NCBI GenBank assembly: GCA_015680905.1
Contig: CM027380.1
Coordinates: forward strand, 54,701,001-54,765,000
From: Coptis chinensis
Lineage: Eukaryota > Streptophyta > Magnoliopsida > Ranunculales > Ranunculaceae
Length of the DNA: 64,000 bases
Direction of reading: 5' to 3'
Shown here: positions 46,232 through 56,501 of the stretch, piece by piece
How the letters are laid out: every line of letters starts with the position of its first letter
Position numbering within the stretch: position 1 is the first letter of the stretch
Notes under the pieces: generated by a model
What the model was told of the DNA's origin: nothing
The model's input: the letters and a program-made list of their open reading frames with translations, nothing else
Databases searched by the model: none
Translations under genes and position numbers: made by a program

Positions 46232-46317
46232 GTTTGAACCCTAGATTTATGTGTTTGATTTATTAAATATTATTGATGTTTATCAATTGTTGAAGCTTCT
46301 ATCAACAAGATACATCA
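46232..46317 (+). mobile_element. Level-1 5' LTR, second part
   Basis: Continues the LTR split at 11584; matches 47541-47627 (AACCCTAGATTTA, GTGTTTGATTTATTAAAT). Ends CATCA at 46317, followed by a possible primer site TTTGGTATTACAGCC. Confidence 0.88.
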
Positions 46318-47302
46318 AATTTGGTATTACAGCCAAGCGAGTTTTTTTTGGGGGAGGGGGGGGGGGGGTGAATTCGAAAAAGTTCACGAGTATTGTTCAC
46401 CCGACACTATTCATCGTAGTATTGCTCCCTGTGAAATGTTTTTATCCAATTTTCTTGGTAAATTATTATAGAGTATCAAAGGAAAAGTAGAAGAGAGTCA
46501 TTGCTGCCCCCCAATTATCGAAGCTTCTATTGATCGAAGTACCATGCAGATCACAATTATGGTAGAACTTATGATTTGGATTGTAGCCACTGTGAGAGTT
46601 TTACTCCTTCAAGAAGGTATGAACCTCCTTCCCCTCTATCACCGGTTGTTAGTTTGCAATGAAAATTCAAGTCAAAAGATGATCAACTCGTTATCACCTC
46701 TCAAGATGATTTTGAGCTTCTCTCTTGTGCCCATCTTTCTACTTTGGATTGTCAAGTCGAGCAAATTTTACTAGTTACTCAAATTTCAGTTCTTCTAATG
46801 ATGCCAATGTATTCATGCAACGTGAAAGCTCGTTATCACCTCTCAAGATGATTTTGAACTTCTCTCTCATGCCCATCTTTCTACTTTTGGATTGTCAAGT
46901 CTAGCAAATTTTACTAGTGTATCAAATTTCATTCTAATGATGCCAATGCATTCATGCGATGTGAAATAAACTATTTCAGATGATATGCAACAAGCGAAAA
47001 GTGAGTATGTAGATCCTTTCCTGTCCAATTTTAAGGAGGATGTTTCTCTCGGGCAGAATAGTGAAACACAGGGTGTATTTGCCGTGTTTAAATCCCATGT
47101 TTCTTATCGTTAGAGCCTTCCAAATAATACCACAACAGTATGGTGGTGGTTTCTTTTTATAATTGGATACAAAGGCAAAATTTGAGGCTGAATTTTCTAC
47201 AACCTAGGCAGGGTGACATATACGGCTATGAAGAGCTTTTGCACATTGGTGGATTTTCATACGTCCAAACTCGAGGACGAGTTTCTTTCAAGCTGGGGAG
47301 TA
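46318..47302 (+). other. Internal region of the level-1 element, non-coding
   Basis: 985 bp without a usable reading frame. A G run sits at about 46349-46369. A 142-bp tandem duplication covers 46687-46828 and 46829-46970 (CTCGTTATCACCTCTCAAG start). It ends with ACTCGAGGACGAGTTTC and the purine-rich GCTGGGGAG before the 3' LTR. Confidence 0.75.
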
Positions 47303-47627
47303 TGATACATGAGCATGGAAGAATATTTAGTTATTTCTAATTATATATATTATTAGTAGTCATATAAGTTCGTAGAGTTTCCTATTTGTTTTAGATCTAT
47401 GTGATTTAGTAAGGTTTATATTTTGGTTTCTAAATAGAATTAGGAACAAAGTTTATTATATAAAGGCATCTAGGCCTTCACTGTTAGATGGTTATTACTT
47501 AATATTTATTCTAAAAGAATTGTTCTTCATGATTGAAGGTTTAAACCCTAGATTTAGGTGTTTGATTTATTAAATCTTATTGATGTTTATCAATTATTAA
47601 TGAAGCTTCCGCCAACAAGATTCATCA
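47303..47627 (+). mobile_element. Level-1 3' LTR (325 bp)
   Basis: TGATACATGAGC...AAGATTCATCA, uninterrupted copy of the split 5' LTR. The EF-Ts exon resumes directly after it. Confidence 0.88.
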
Positions 47628-48075
47628 CGTTCTCTCTCAAGTTCCTCGGAAGAAACAAGTTCACTTGATAAGAATTGTGGCTTTGCTGCGACGACGTGCA
47701 TTGCCAATTCGGAACCAACTCGGTGAAGAGCATCCAGTAGAACTTTCATGTCTTCTGATTCTAGAGTCACAATATCAGCAAGACGCCCCAAACCTGCATT
47801 CATAAGGTAATTATTCCTCACAGATATCAACATTCATATGTACCTCGGTGCTTGTCATTCCCATTAAAAAATATAATATAGTAACAAAATATTGCACTAC
47901 CTGGTTGAGGACTCTTATGGAGGTATGAAGAAACAACACCATGTGAAGATGTTGACACTATATAGCCCCTTCGAAGCTTCACATTCTCCCCAACAATTGT
48001 CGCCACTTCTGTAATTGCACCTTGAACCGTTGTTTCCCCACTTAGTTTTGGATGATCTAGATTTATCTTCAATTC
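47628..48075 (-). pseudogene. EFTS: Elongation factor Ts exons, disrupted
   Basis: EF-Ts recycles EF-Tu to the GTP form during organelle translation; this matches the plant mitochondrial type. Two exons on the minus strand: 47901-48075 (HPKLSGETTVQGAITEVA, GENVKLRRGY, SSYLHKSPQPG) and 47793 down to 47628 (LGRLADIVTLE, DALHRVGSELAMHVVAAKP). Junctions are GT-AG and in frame (acceptors end at 48076 and 47794, donor after 47901). The second exon is cut by the level-1 element, and its last codons are at 11347-11324. N-terminal and C-terminal exons are not found in the window. With 36 kb inside an exon this copy cannot make EF-Ts. Confidence 0.85.
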
Positions 48076-48356
48076 CTATAAAAGAAAATGTATCAAAGCA
48101 CTACAAAGGAAATAGATCACTTTGAAAGTGAGGAAACATTTAATGAGTTTCGAGTTACTGTATAGGCCCTTCGGAGCTTCACATTCTCCCCAACAATTGC
48201 CGCCACTTCTGTAATTGCACCTTGAACTGTTGTTTCCCCACTTAGTTTTGGATGATTTAGATTTATCTTTAATTCCTATAAAAGAAAATGTATCAAAGCA
48301 CTACAAAGGAAATAGATCACTTTGAAAGTGAGGAAACATTTAATGAGTTTTAAGTT
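47961..48356. repeat. 200-bp tandem duplication of an EF-Ts exon part
   Basis: 47961-48160 and 48161-48356 are near-identical (CTTCGRAGCTTCACATTCTC, then the KLSGETTVQ-coding part, acceptor and intron). The second copy holds a partial exon with its own acceptor but lacks the downstream donor part. It would add a broken exon, supporting pseudogene status. Confidence 0.9.
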
Positions 48357-48639
48357 ATATAAAAGGTATCCGATTGTATTCTAAGTAAACATAAAATGCA
48401 TAGAATTATTAGGAAAATAATAGCAACAAGGATCCACACTTTTCAATATCATTGTGATCAGAAAAAAGTATCTAACCCATATAAACGATCATAGTAGCAG
48501 TATGTATGACTATACAAAGAGATAAAATATCGAGGGCAATCAACAAAAACAAACTCTATTAGATGTGAGATGTCTCATCTCCAAGTAGTCACATATTTGT
48601 CCTAAAGCAAAGATAAAAAGTTAAAAGGATAAGAAGTCA

Positions 48640-49206
48640 AATACATGCCTTCCTAACTAGTCTCGTTTCGTGGAGTGTGATTGCATTGACCATATGTAAC
48701 AAGACATTAAACTACTAGGAATTCCTTAATGGACGAGCTTAAGCCTCGGGGGAGTTTTCTAAGGAAGGTACTAACAAACTTCATCTATTTAGTAACAAAG
48801 GGTCTTGTTTCCTTAATTATTCTCATAAGTCAATACATCTCATTAGCGGGGAAGTAAGGACAAACTCCTTTGAAACTTAGGATAAAATATGTACAGTAAT
48901 TTAATTATCTAGAGATAAACGTGCAAACAATGAGCGGTGAAATCCAAAAGCAGAGTCATTTCCAAATTTTTTGGGAAACATCCTTAAGTTGAGTTCTCAC
49001 AGGTATGTGTCAAGATACAAAACTCTATGATAGATTCATTTACGTTTCGCTCTCTCAAGTGAAGTGGGCACATTTTCCTCACAATCTCAAATGACACCCA
49101 AAAAGAGCTAAGGTCAATTGATGATCACAATTGCTACTTACTATCACACCATCTTATTCCTAATTAAGCACGCTTGAGGTCTTTTATTAGGAGTTGTGCT
49201 CACATT
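48640..49206 (-). mobile_element. Gypsy 3' region fragment (copy C)
   Basis: Same family and orientation as 17745-18340 and 53450-53990: CTAGTCTCGTTTCG, then CATTGACCATATGTAACAAG, TACTAGGAATTCC, ending ATTAGGAGTTG. No LTR or coding region attached. The 283 bases before it (48357-48639) show nothing I recognise. Confidence 0.75.
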
Positions 49207-49534
49207 TTTGACATACAAATGAATTAAGGTCTTGTTTTTTGTAGATATGATTTTCCCACCATGAAGATCATTCTAACGAAAAAATTATTACATTTGGATA
49301 TGTTTAACCATGTAAAAATTAGTGTTCATTTTTTAATTTTTCATCTAACGGTCTAGAATTTTTGTGAGTATGTTCTAAGGTTAAACCTCTTTGAATGAGC
49401 TGAATTTTTGTGAGCATGTTCTCCATAGTGGGGAAATCATATCTACAAAATTTCAGCTCCTTCATTCAACTTTTAAGTTCACAATTTTGCTTGGATTTGT
49501 TTACAATGTGGCTCTATCCTTGCATATATATATA
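49207..49534. other. Unassigned AT-rich DNA
   Basis: No gene frame. Repeated phrases (GAATTTTTGTGAGYATGTTCT at about 49355 and 49404; AAATCATATCTACAAAA and its inverse near 49240 and 49440) suggest a small inverted structure. Confidence 0.35.
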
Positions 49535-49565
49535 CTAGAAAAAATGCACGCTCGATGAGCGTGGT
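49535..49565 (-). mobile_element. Probable Helitron 3' terminus
   Basis: On the minus strand: hairpin CACGCTC-ATC-GAGCGTG, then a short T-rich spacer, then CTAG followed by T (CTAG at 49535-49538). Hairpin plus CTRR end inserted before T is the Helitron 3' signature. The element would extend toward higher coordinates; its 5' TC end was not identified. Confidence 0.55.
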
Positions 49566-49699
49566 ATGCATATAATTACAAATTTCGAACTTAGTGGAAT
49601 TCTGAAATGTTGAAAAATCTAAATTTCGTTCAGAATTTAGCAATATCAAAATTAATTTGCAAGGTATTAAAAACAATTAGAACTCGTCATGACTCCTGA

Positions 49700-50890
49700 T
49701 TTTAGATTTTAGATCTTATCATTGTTCATCCACTTAAGTTTAAGAGTTTATAGTTAGGGTTTCTTGAAGTAATTTAGTTATAAATATCTCAAAGTTATTG
49801 ATGTGGTTCACCATAAATTGTTTAGAGTTTGAATGGTTGGGAGGTTTTTTAGAATAAAGGAAGGTAGAATCTTAGTTTAGGACTTGTATTGGTTAACTAG
49901 TTATGAAGAATGATAATCGCACTTTTGCACGTGTAAAGATCACGTTTCTCACACACACTCGAATACGACCGTTCAAATACCCCGCTCACGTGCATGATTC
50001 AATATACTTGGAATGAGGGTTTCGTTCCAAACCTAAAGGCTAGAACTCAAATTGAAAACCAAACGGAAATTTCTCTACGAGGAACTTATGTGAGCAAGAA
50101 TTTACTTTTGATTTTAACCTACTTACTAAGTTACTTGATATGCAAGTACTAATCTTAACAGGAGAAATAGAGAGAACTATAAGTGGAGAGTTTTTACCTC
50201 ATCTTCCTAACTCAACTTATCATGATATAAGAATGTGAAATATATTAAGTGAAAAACAGATTCTACTTTATATTTAGAAACGATTTTTATTATCGACTAC
50301 AATTATTTGAAAAGACATTGCAAGATTAACTTAAACAAAACCACAAAAAATACAAATATGAAACTTTTAAACTCCATAACAAAACTAAACTAAGGAGCAA
50401 AAGTTATTTCTTGCTCATGAAGCATTCTTTTTATAGAAAATGAGAGTGCTCATTTTCTTTCATCCTATGTAAATTTCCAACTCTCAACTGCATCCTTTAA
50501 TGTTCATTTGATTTTTTCCATGCCACCACATCATTTGCTAACCAATTAAGACTTTCTTGCCAAAGCTTAATCATTTTCCATCTAATCAAGCCCAAAGCTT
50601 AATTTGCATCCACCTAATCAAGACTTTGTCACCAAAATCAAACTTTCAAGCCACCTCATCAAATTTATCAAATTTTTGCAAAGTTATGCACAAAAGTCTT
50701 TGATTCATTTCAATACAACTTGACTTGTGCGGAAGCTTGACGTGTGAGCTTGGTCACCAAATTTTGTGGGTCCGCAAGTGGGTCCTTTATGCTTTGACCA
50801 GTAGCGTGCGGGGTCCAAAAGTTGACTTTTTACAAAGTCCCGTCTATGTGTAGAGCTCGTCGCACTGATCATTCTGATGGTTCAATTGTT
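49700..50890 (-). mobile_element. LTR-derived fragment, minus orientation, and AT-rich DNA
   Basis: From 50890 down (minus) it parallels the LTR at 50894 with divergence: GATCAGTGCGACGAGCTCTACAC against GATCACTAGGACGAAGCCTACGC-like, then GCATAAAGG, an ATCAAGC/AAGTCTTG repeat stretch (50560-50640) and AAAATGAGAGTGCTC near 50440. Boundaries are loose. The part 49700-49900 is unassigned. Confidence 0.5.
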
Positions 50891-50893
50891 GTT

Positions 50894-52370
50894 TCATAAG
50901 CACCCAAAACTGTATTATAAAACCCCATAGAGACGTAACATTTCGGTTAATTATGTGCTTAATAATCATGAAATAATCGTATTTTCGTGCTTTTGCAGGT
51001 TTGCGCAACCAATGTAAAAATGATGATAAAGCCAGTATTTAAGCACGGAATAGTGAGTATCGTAAAAGCTTTCCAATTAAGCCTATGTGAAGCCTTAATA
51101 AAGCCGGACTAAATCCCAAAGACTCAAACGGGGACGTAATCAAGTCAGAAACGAGATTACGTGCATAGAAGCATCAAACTTTCGAAGCTCATATCTCTTG
51201 AACCAGGACTCCGAATTCGGCAAGTGAGCTGTTTAGACGATCACTAGGACGAAGCCTACGCAAAGGCGGGAAGTTGTAAAAATGCCAAAAGATGGACCCA
51301 CCACTGGACGTGGCACGTGGACCAACTTTGTGGGACCACGTGCTACGTCCAGTGGTGGGTCCGTCTTTTGGCATTTTTACAACTTCGACCACAAGATTGG
51401 ATGAGCCATCATGTCCCAAGTCAAGCTCACAAGTCAAACAAATAATTGGCACCACATGACACCTTGCATCTCATTAATTAGCAAGACTTGACTTTGGATT
51501 CTTGTAATAGTGATTATTTTGTCTTGATTTAGTTTTAGATAGGATGGAATTTAATGTGGGAGGTGGCTTCACGTGGGATGGAAGAGAGAATGCTCTCATA
51601 TGTAGTAAATTGGAAAATGAGAGCATTCATTCCTTGTCTTGTATTTTTTCTTTTGCTTGTTTTATGTTAAGCTCTTGTAATAGTTTTAATGGTGGAACAC
51701 TTATGTTCTTCTAAATAAAATATACATTTCCTTAAGGCAAAGTTAGTTTCTTCTCTTATTCTTCTTCTTGCTCTTTCATAATAACGTAACACATGAGCAT
51801 GGTAATCCCATGATCATGAGCTAAAACCTTCCTTCGTGGAAGGTTAATAAAGCTCATGTGAGGAATAATTTTTGTTATTGAATTCTAGTTATTTGTTTAG
51901 GACAAATAAACTAGACTTTATATCCTATCCCAAAATGGTAGTTGGTGTAGAGTCTAGTTAGGAATTGAAGTGATTTCTTAAAGATAAGTTATTGCTTTTA
52001 TTTCTCATGCTAGCAATATAATCTTAGAGATGAGTTATATTGTTAGGGATCAAAACTCTAATCTTTATTAAGATTTGTCTATGCATTCTAAGAAAGATTA
52101 AAGATGCAATAAACTAGATTCAATCAATAGAGGTTTGTCTTCACATGAGTGGATTTAACTCTCCACCCCTTTCTATCTATCCATTTCTGTTTTATTAGTG
52201 GTGCATGTTTATGTAACCTTAATTTAATAATCTAAAAGTAAGCTAAGTAGTTTTAGTATAACTCAATCATCAAAAAAATCCTTCTCACTAGTTTTCCTTG
52301 AACAATTCTAGTTGTCTTTGCCATCCTTGTCTTAAGTTGGAACGAACTCTTTACTCTAACAATACACATG
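50894..52370 (+). mobile_element. Athila-type LTR or LTR-like copy, plus orientation
   Basis: Starts TCATAAGCACCCAAAACTGT (terminal TG changed to TC) and shares its first part with the inverted fragment ending at 52770. It has AATAAAATATAC (about 51714) as a possible poly(A) region and a T/C-rich stretch near 51750 as in the LTR at 31599. The 3' end near 52370 is estimated. A hairpin lies at 51270-51386. No coding region. Confidence 0.6.
51270..51386. repeat. 117-bp hairpin: 51-bp arms, 15-base loop
   Basis: Arms 51270-51320 and 51336-51386 are inverted copies with only two differences (51293 and 51312, approximate positions). Both become G-U pairs in a plus-strand transcript, so RNA would pair over all 51 bases. 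Centre: CACGTGG-loop-CCACGTG. The 88-codon minus-strand frame across it is incidental. Confidence 0.95.
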
Positions 52371-52770
52371 AAAAGCGTGAGTAAGGAATTTGAGTGTTGG
52401 TACGAAAACGGATAAAGAAACTTCAAATCTTTACCCCACAAAAGTGTTAACACTACTATTGGAGTCCAAGTCTAGTAGATACAGGCTTCGAAAATTTGAT
52501 GCTTTTCGGCACGTTCATCTTGTTCGACTTGAATTTGTCTCTTTGCTTCCCACGGGCTTTAGTTGGGCTTCACATGGGATAAACTGAAAAACTTCATGTA
52601 GAGACCCTATTCCATGCTTAAATACTGGCTTTTATCCTTATTTTCACGTTGATTGCTCAAACCTGCAAAAGCACGAAAATATGATTATTTCATGATTAAT
52701 ATTAAACACATAATTAACCAAAATGCTATGTCTCTATGGGGTTTTATATTACAGTTTTGGGTGCTTATCA
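52371..52770 (-). mobile_element. LTR fragment, minus orientation, same family as 50894
   Basis: Minus strand starts TGATAAGCACCCAAAACTGT at 52770 and includes GCATCAAATTTTCGAAGC near 52490, matching 51170-51190. Its 3' portion is missing or joined to the plus-oriented copy near 52370. Confidence 0.65.
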
Positions 52771-53370
52771 AAGAACATTGAAAAGCTTAAGTTGTAATGA
52801 TTGAAATGACACAAACTTGAAAGAAATGAAATGAAATGATTGCAAAGAAGAACAACAAAGAAAGAAGATTGATTGATTGAATAACAAAAGCAAATAACAA
52901 GAAAGTAAATGACTTGAATGAAAAAAAAACTAGAAATTAAATCCTACATGACACTAGATTAAGTCTAGGTGCATTCTCTAGACACTTCACCCTTTACTTT
53001 ATGCTTTTGCTTTTTTGATTTCTTCTTGATCAAGAAAGATTTTAGAGAAAACCATATTTTGTGTTAAGGACATCTATCTCTGGTCTTCCGAGTTGAGGAC
53101 TTTGATTTTCAGCTCCTTGGTTATGAGTCCTTGACTTTTGACCTTTGACTTTGACTTTTTTAGCACTTTTTCATAGCATCTTCTAGTCTTCATAATAAGC
53201 ATAATTAAGGCTCATTTTGGTGATAAAATGCAGCTTTTATGATAAGTGGTTTGAATTTCTCTGTAACTGAAAAAGGCAATAAAAATTATAAGTTGTCTTT
53301 TCATTAAGCGTAAGAAGGGCTGTAATACAGTAACGTAAGGGTAATAAAACACACATTTGGGAGCTGATCA
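52771..53370 (-). mobile_element. TGATCAG-family LTR, truncated, minus orientation
   Basis: Minus strand starts TGATCAGCTCCCAAATGTG at 53370 and has the run of AGTCAA/GGTCAA motifs (53090-53170) seen at 14760-14840. About 600 of 872 bases remain; the rest is cut at 52771 by the neighbouring LTR fragment. Confidence 0.75.
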
Positions 53371-54880
53371 CCACCCCAAAATAGCATCTTGCTTGTCCTC
53401 AAGCAAGGATGAGAGAAAAAACTAAGATCACAAATGAGTGATTTATTGTAAGTTATACTAATCTCATTTCGCGGAGTGCGATTGCATTGACCATATGCAA
53501 CAAAGCCTTAAACCATTAGGAATTTCCTAGTGGATGAGCTTTAAGCCTCATGAGAGTTTTCCAGTGAAGGCACTCACAAACTTCTTCTATTTAGTACAAA
53601 TGGTCTTGTTTCCTTATTTATTCTCAGAAGTCCATATATCTCATTAGCAGGAAATAATGACAACCTCCTTTGAACTTAGAATAACATATGTATAGTAATT
53701 TAATCATCTAAAGATAAATGTGCAAAACATGAGCAATAAAATGCAAAAGCAGAGTCATTTCGAGACTTTTAGAGAGCATCTTTAAGGTGGGTTCTCACAG
53801 GGTGTGTTAAGATCCACAACACTCGATAGATTCACTCAAGTTTCGTTCTCTTAAGTACATCGGACACTTAAATTCCTCACATACTCAAATGACATCAAAA
53901 GAAACTGGGGTCGATTGATCACGCTTGCCACTTACTATCACACCATCCTATTCCTAATTGAACTAGAGGTCTTTTATTAGGAGTTACGGGGCTAAGGTGA
54001 TGGTTTAGAAAGAAAAAGGAAGGGAAAAACAAAAATATGATGAGTTGAGAAATTGGGTCTTCAACATACTTGTATGAGAGAAAAACTCGCGTTTTGTTAT
54101 TTGCTTCGAATTGTGATTCATTCTTTTAGCCCTTTGGCTTTTGTGACTCCATATATGATTTTGAATTTTGGGAGTTCTAACTTTGCTTTTGTTTCTTTTT
54201 GTTTTGTTTACGATATCATCTCCTTTTGATTTTGAACTTTTGGGAGATTTGATTTTGACTCATTCGAATTTTTTGGAGTTTTGGTTTTTTGTGGGTCTTT
54301 ATTTTCTTTTCGAAGCAACTAACTGATCTGTTTTTGTACAAGGTATTTTTTTTTCCTGATATCCATCCAATTCTCAACTTATCAGTTGGGTAAGTTTTTT
54401 ATTGTGTGTTGTAACGGGTCAGGAATTTACGGTGAAGAATAAAATGGCTTTTAGAAAATGGCGAAGGCTCAAGAGGGGTAACTAGAGGAAAAACTATCTT
54501 TTTGGGTTTTTAACGTTTATTTGGTTGTATCGATCCAAAAAGGGCCTAAATTCTCTTTTAGGATATGGCGTGGTGATCAAACAAGTGGACGTGTGGACTT
54601 TCTATCTGGACATCCTTTATGTCATCACTCAATAATCATTCAGATGAGGCTTTTGGCTAGATTATCACAGGATATGGAACTTAATTGTTCTAACCTTGGT
54701 CTCGGAAACTCACTACTATATACAATCGAATGTTGATGCATGCCATCCATGACAAGATGCAGAAACTATTGTACGTATATTAGTCTAAGTTCTAAGAACG
54801 AATCCTTACTCTATTGCTATAATGAGACTTATCAACTTCTTGTTCATCATAGAAAAGGAAACAAGACTTTTTAATACTAA
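53371..54880 (-). mobile_element. Gypsy 3' untranslated region (copy D)
   Basis: Joined to the LTR at 53370, in the opposite orientation to copy A. Shares TTGCTTGTCCTCAAGCAA (53390), GACCATATGCAACAAAGCC, ATTAGGAATTTCC, CACTTACTATCACACCATCC, and the T/G-rich GATTTTGAATTTTGGGAGTTC. No coding region. The frame at 54521-54736 has a weak parallel at 18808-19002 but no known domain. Confidence 0.75.
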
Positions 54881-55439
54881 ACAGAAAAATATTTTTGGTA
54901 TTTTGTGAAAATTGTTTTTAGAAAAGAAGAAATATACTATTATGACGGCTTCTAGGGTGCGCAGGGTGAACCCAAATTTCGTATGTGTAGGAATTTAAAC
55001 CACACATTTTAAAGGGTAAAACCAGAATAACTGGGAGAAAAAGTTTCCATTGGGTCACTAAGCTACCCATTAAACCACTAGTTATAGCATACTTTTGTTA
55101 AACTACTAGATATAGTATATACGTTAGTATCAAACAATAAATGACATATTGACTCTAGTGAACGAGATTAAGCACAGCTGGAAGAGGTGATAGTGTTGAT
55201 GGAAAATTCAGTGGGACAATTAGAGGAACTTCACGAAGCACCTGTGACCTATTAGCTCGAGGCATAATTGCATATGGCCTTTTGAAAATTAGGGTGCGGT
55301 GAAGCACTGTGTTAACTATTGTAGAGAGTCCATGCTCGTTGTCCTTTCTCTATAGAAGCGAAACTTTCGTGCAAAGTATTAGGAAACCCTGTTACTTGCT
55401 TGTTGCACTCAAACCATGTCCTATAGAACCCAGGATTAC
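54881..55439. other. Unassigned, with short 28-bp repeats
   Basis: Around 55060-55125, TAGCATACTTTTGTTAAACTACTAGA-type units recur with a 28-base period, related to those at 57643-57725. Nothing else recognised. Confidence 0.4.
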
Positions 55440-55870
55440 ATACTTCAGTAATATGATACTCTTACTCACATAGTCAATAATATGATACTCAAAGTTATAT
55501 ATACTTCAATAGTATGATACTATAAATCACATATTCAATAATATGATACTATTAGTTTCATATATTTTAGGAATATGATACTATAAATCGCATAATACTT
55601 TAATAATATGATACTCTTAGTCACAAATTCAATAATATGATACTCTAAGTTACATATACTTCAATAGTATGATACTATTAATCACATATTTAATAATATG
55701 ATACTTGTAGTTTCATATATTTCAGGAATATGATACTATCAATCACATAATACTTCAATAATATGATACACTTAGTCACATATTCAATAATATGATACTC
55801 GAAGTTACATATACTTCAATAGTATGATACTATAAATCACATATTCAATAATATGATATTCTGAGTTTCA
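55440..55870. repeat. Higher-order minisatellite: 155-bp units of 31-bp monomers
   Basis: AATATGATACT recurs about every 31 bases. Five monomers form a 155-bp unit, seen by CTTASTCACA starting at 55461, 55616 and 55771. About 2.7 units are present. Monomer variants keep their order (TTTCATATATTT then CACATAATACTT and so on). Confidence 0.9.
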
Positions 55871-56501
55871 TATACATTTAAGTGCTACAAAACTAGTGTT
55901 GAGATTAATAAGCAATCACTTAAAAGAACTTTAATCATATGATAAAAGTCTGTGTTTAATCATATGATAAAACCATTGTATCTCAAACTATTTTTCCTAA
56001 AAAGTTGGCATACTACCTGAGATTGCATCTAGTTAATGCAACTTTGTTGTATGTCACTACATTATGGATTCCATATAGTAAAGAAGATTTATGTTAAAAA
56101 GAGAGTTATGGAGTTCTGACAGGTTACTTTCATACTTGTCATGTGTTCACAGTGCAAATGCGTTACATCAGATTGTATTTTAACACTAGCATGGATGAAC
56201 AGACATAACAAAATGGGCTATTACCGAAAAAGTTACAACAAAACGAGCAAAAAGACACAGATAAGTGCTTAAGTTTAAAAAAGTTGTCAAGCGCTTGTCG
56301 AGTGGTTCAGATATATACATCGTGAGCATTATAGACTTGCAATCATAAAAATGTTAGATTACATCTTACCAAGCTAAAACTTGAAATCAGAAAAAGAGAG
56401 AAAAATGTTAGAATACATCTTACAAGGAGCCATCTTATAAAGCTATAACTGTGCAGAAGTTCAAAGTTGAACTTTGCATTACACATTACACATTACATTT
56501 T
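55871..56501. other. Unassigned AT-rich DNA
   Basis: Contains two close copies of TTTAATCATATGATAAAA near 55931 and 55955 and of AGAGAAAAATGTTAGAATACATCTTAC-type sequence near 56350 and 56403. No gene frame. The last part is probably the 3' UTR of the minus-strand gene. Confidence 0.4.

Larger units (their letters stand above)
11348..47627 (+). mobile_element. Level-1 non-autonomous LTR element containing the whole stack
   Basis: The outermost insertion. Removing the inner Tat-like element leaves 1,628 bp: a 318-bp 5' LTR (11348-11584 plus 46237-46317), an internal part of 985 bp (46318-47302) and a 325-bp 3' LTR (47303-47627). The target duplication is TGTTC/CGTTC (11343-11347, 47628-47632). 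The 5' terminus is mutated from TG to TA. It encodes no protein. The internal end, with ACTCGAGGACGAGT and GCTGGGGAG before the 3' LTR, resembles the end of Tekay/Del-type Gypsy elements. It was inserted in an EF-Ts exon. Confidence 0.85.

Noticed and set aside
46345-46370. G-quadruplex from the long G run
   Set aside because: A homopolymer with one A; more likely slippage or a sequencing artefact than a defined structure.
11324-48075. EF-Ts as a working gene with a giant intron
   Set aside because: The insertion is inside an exon with a target duplication, not at splice sites, and the flanking exons are missing.
51189-51455. 88-codon minus-strand frame
   Set aside because: It is generated by reading through the hairpin arms; no domain.
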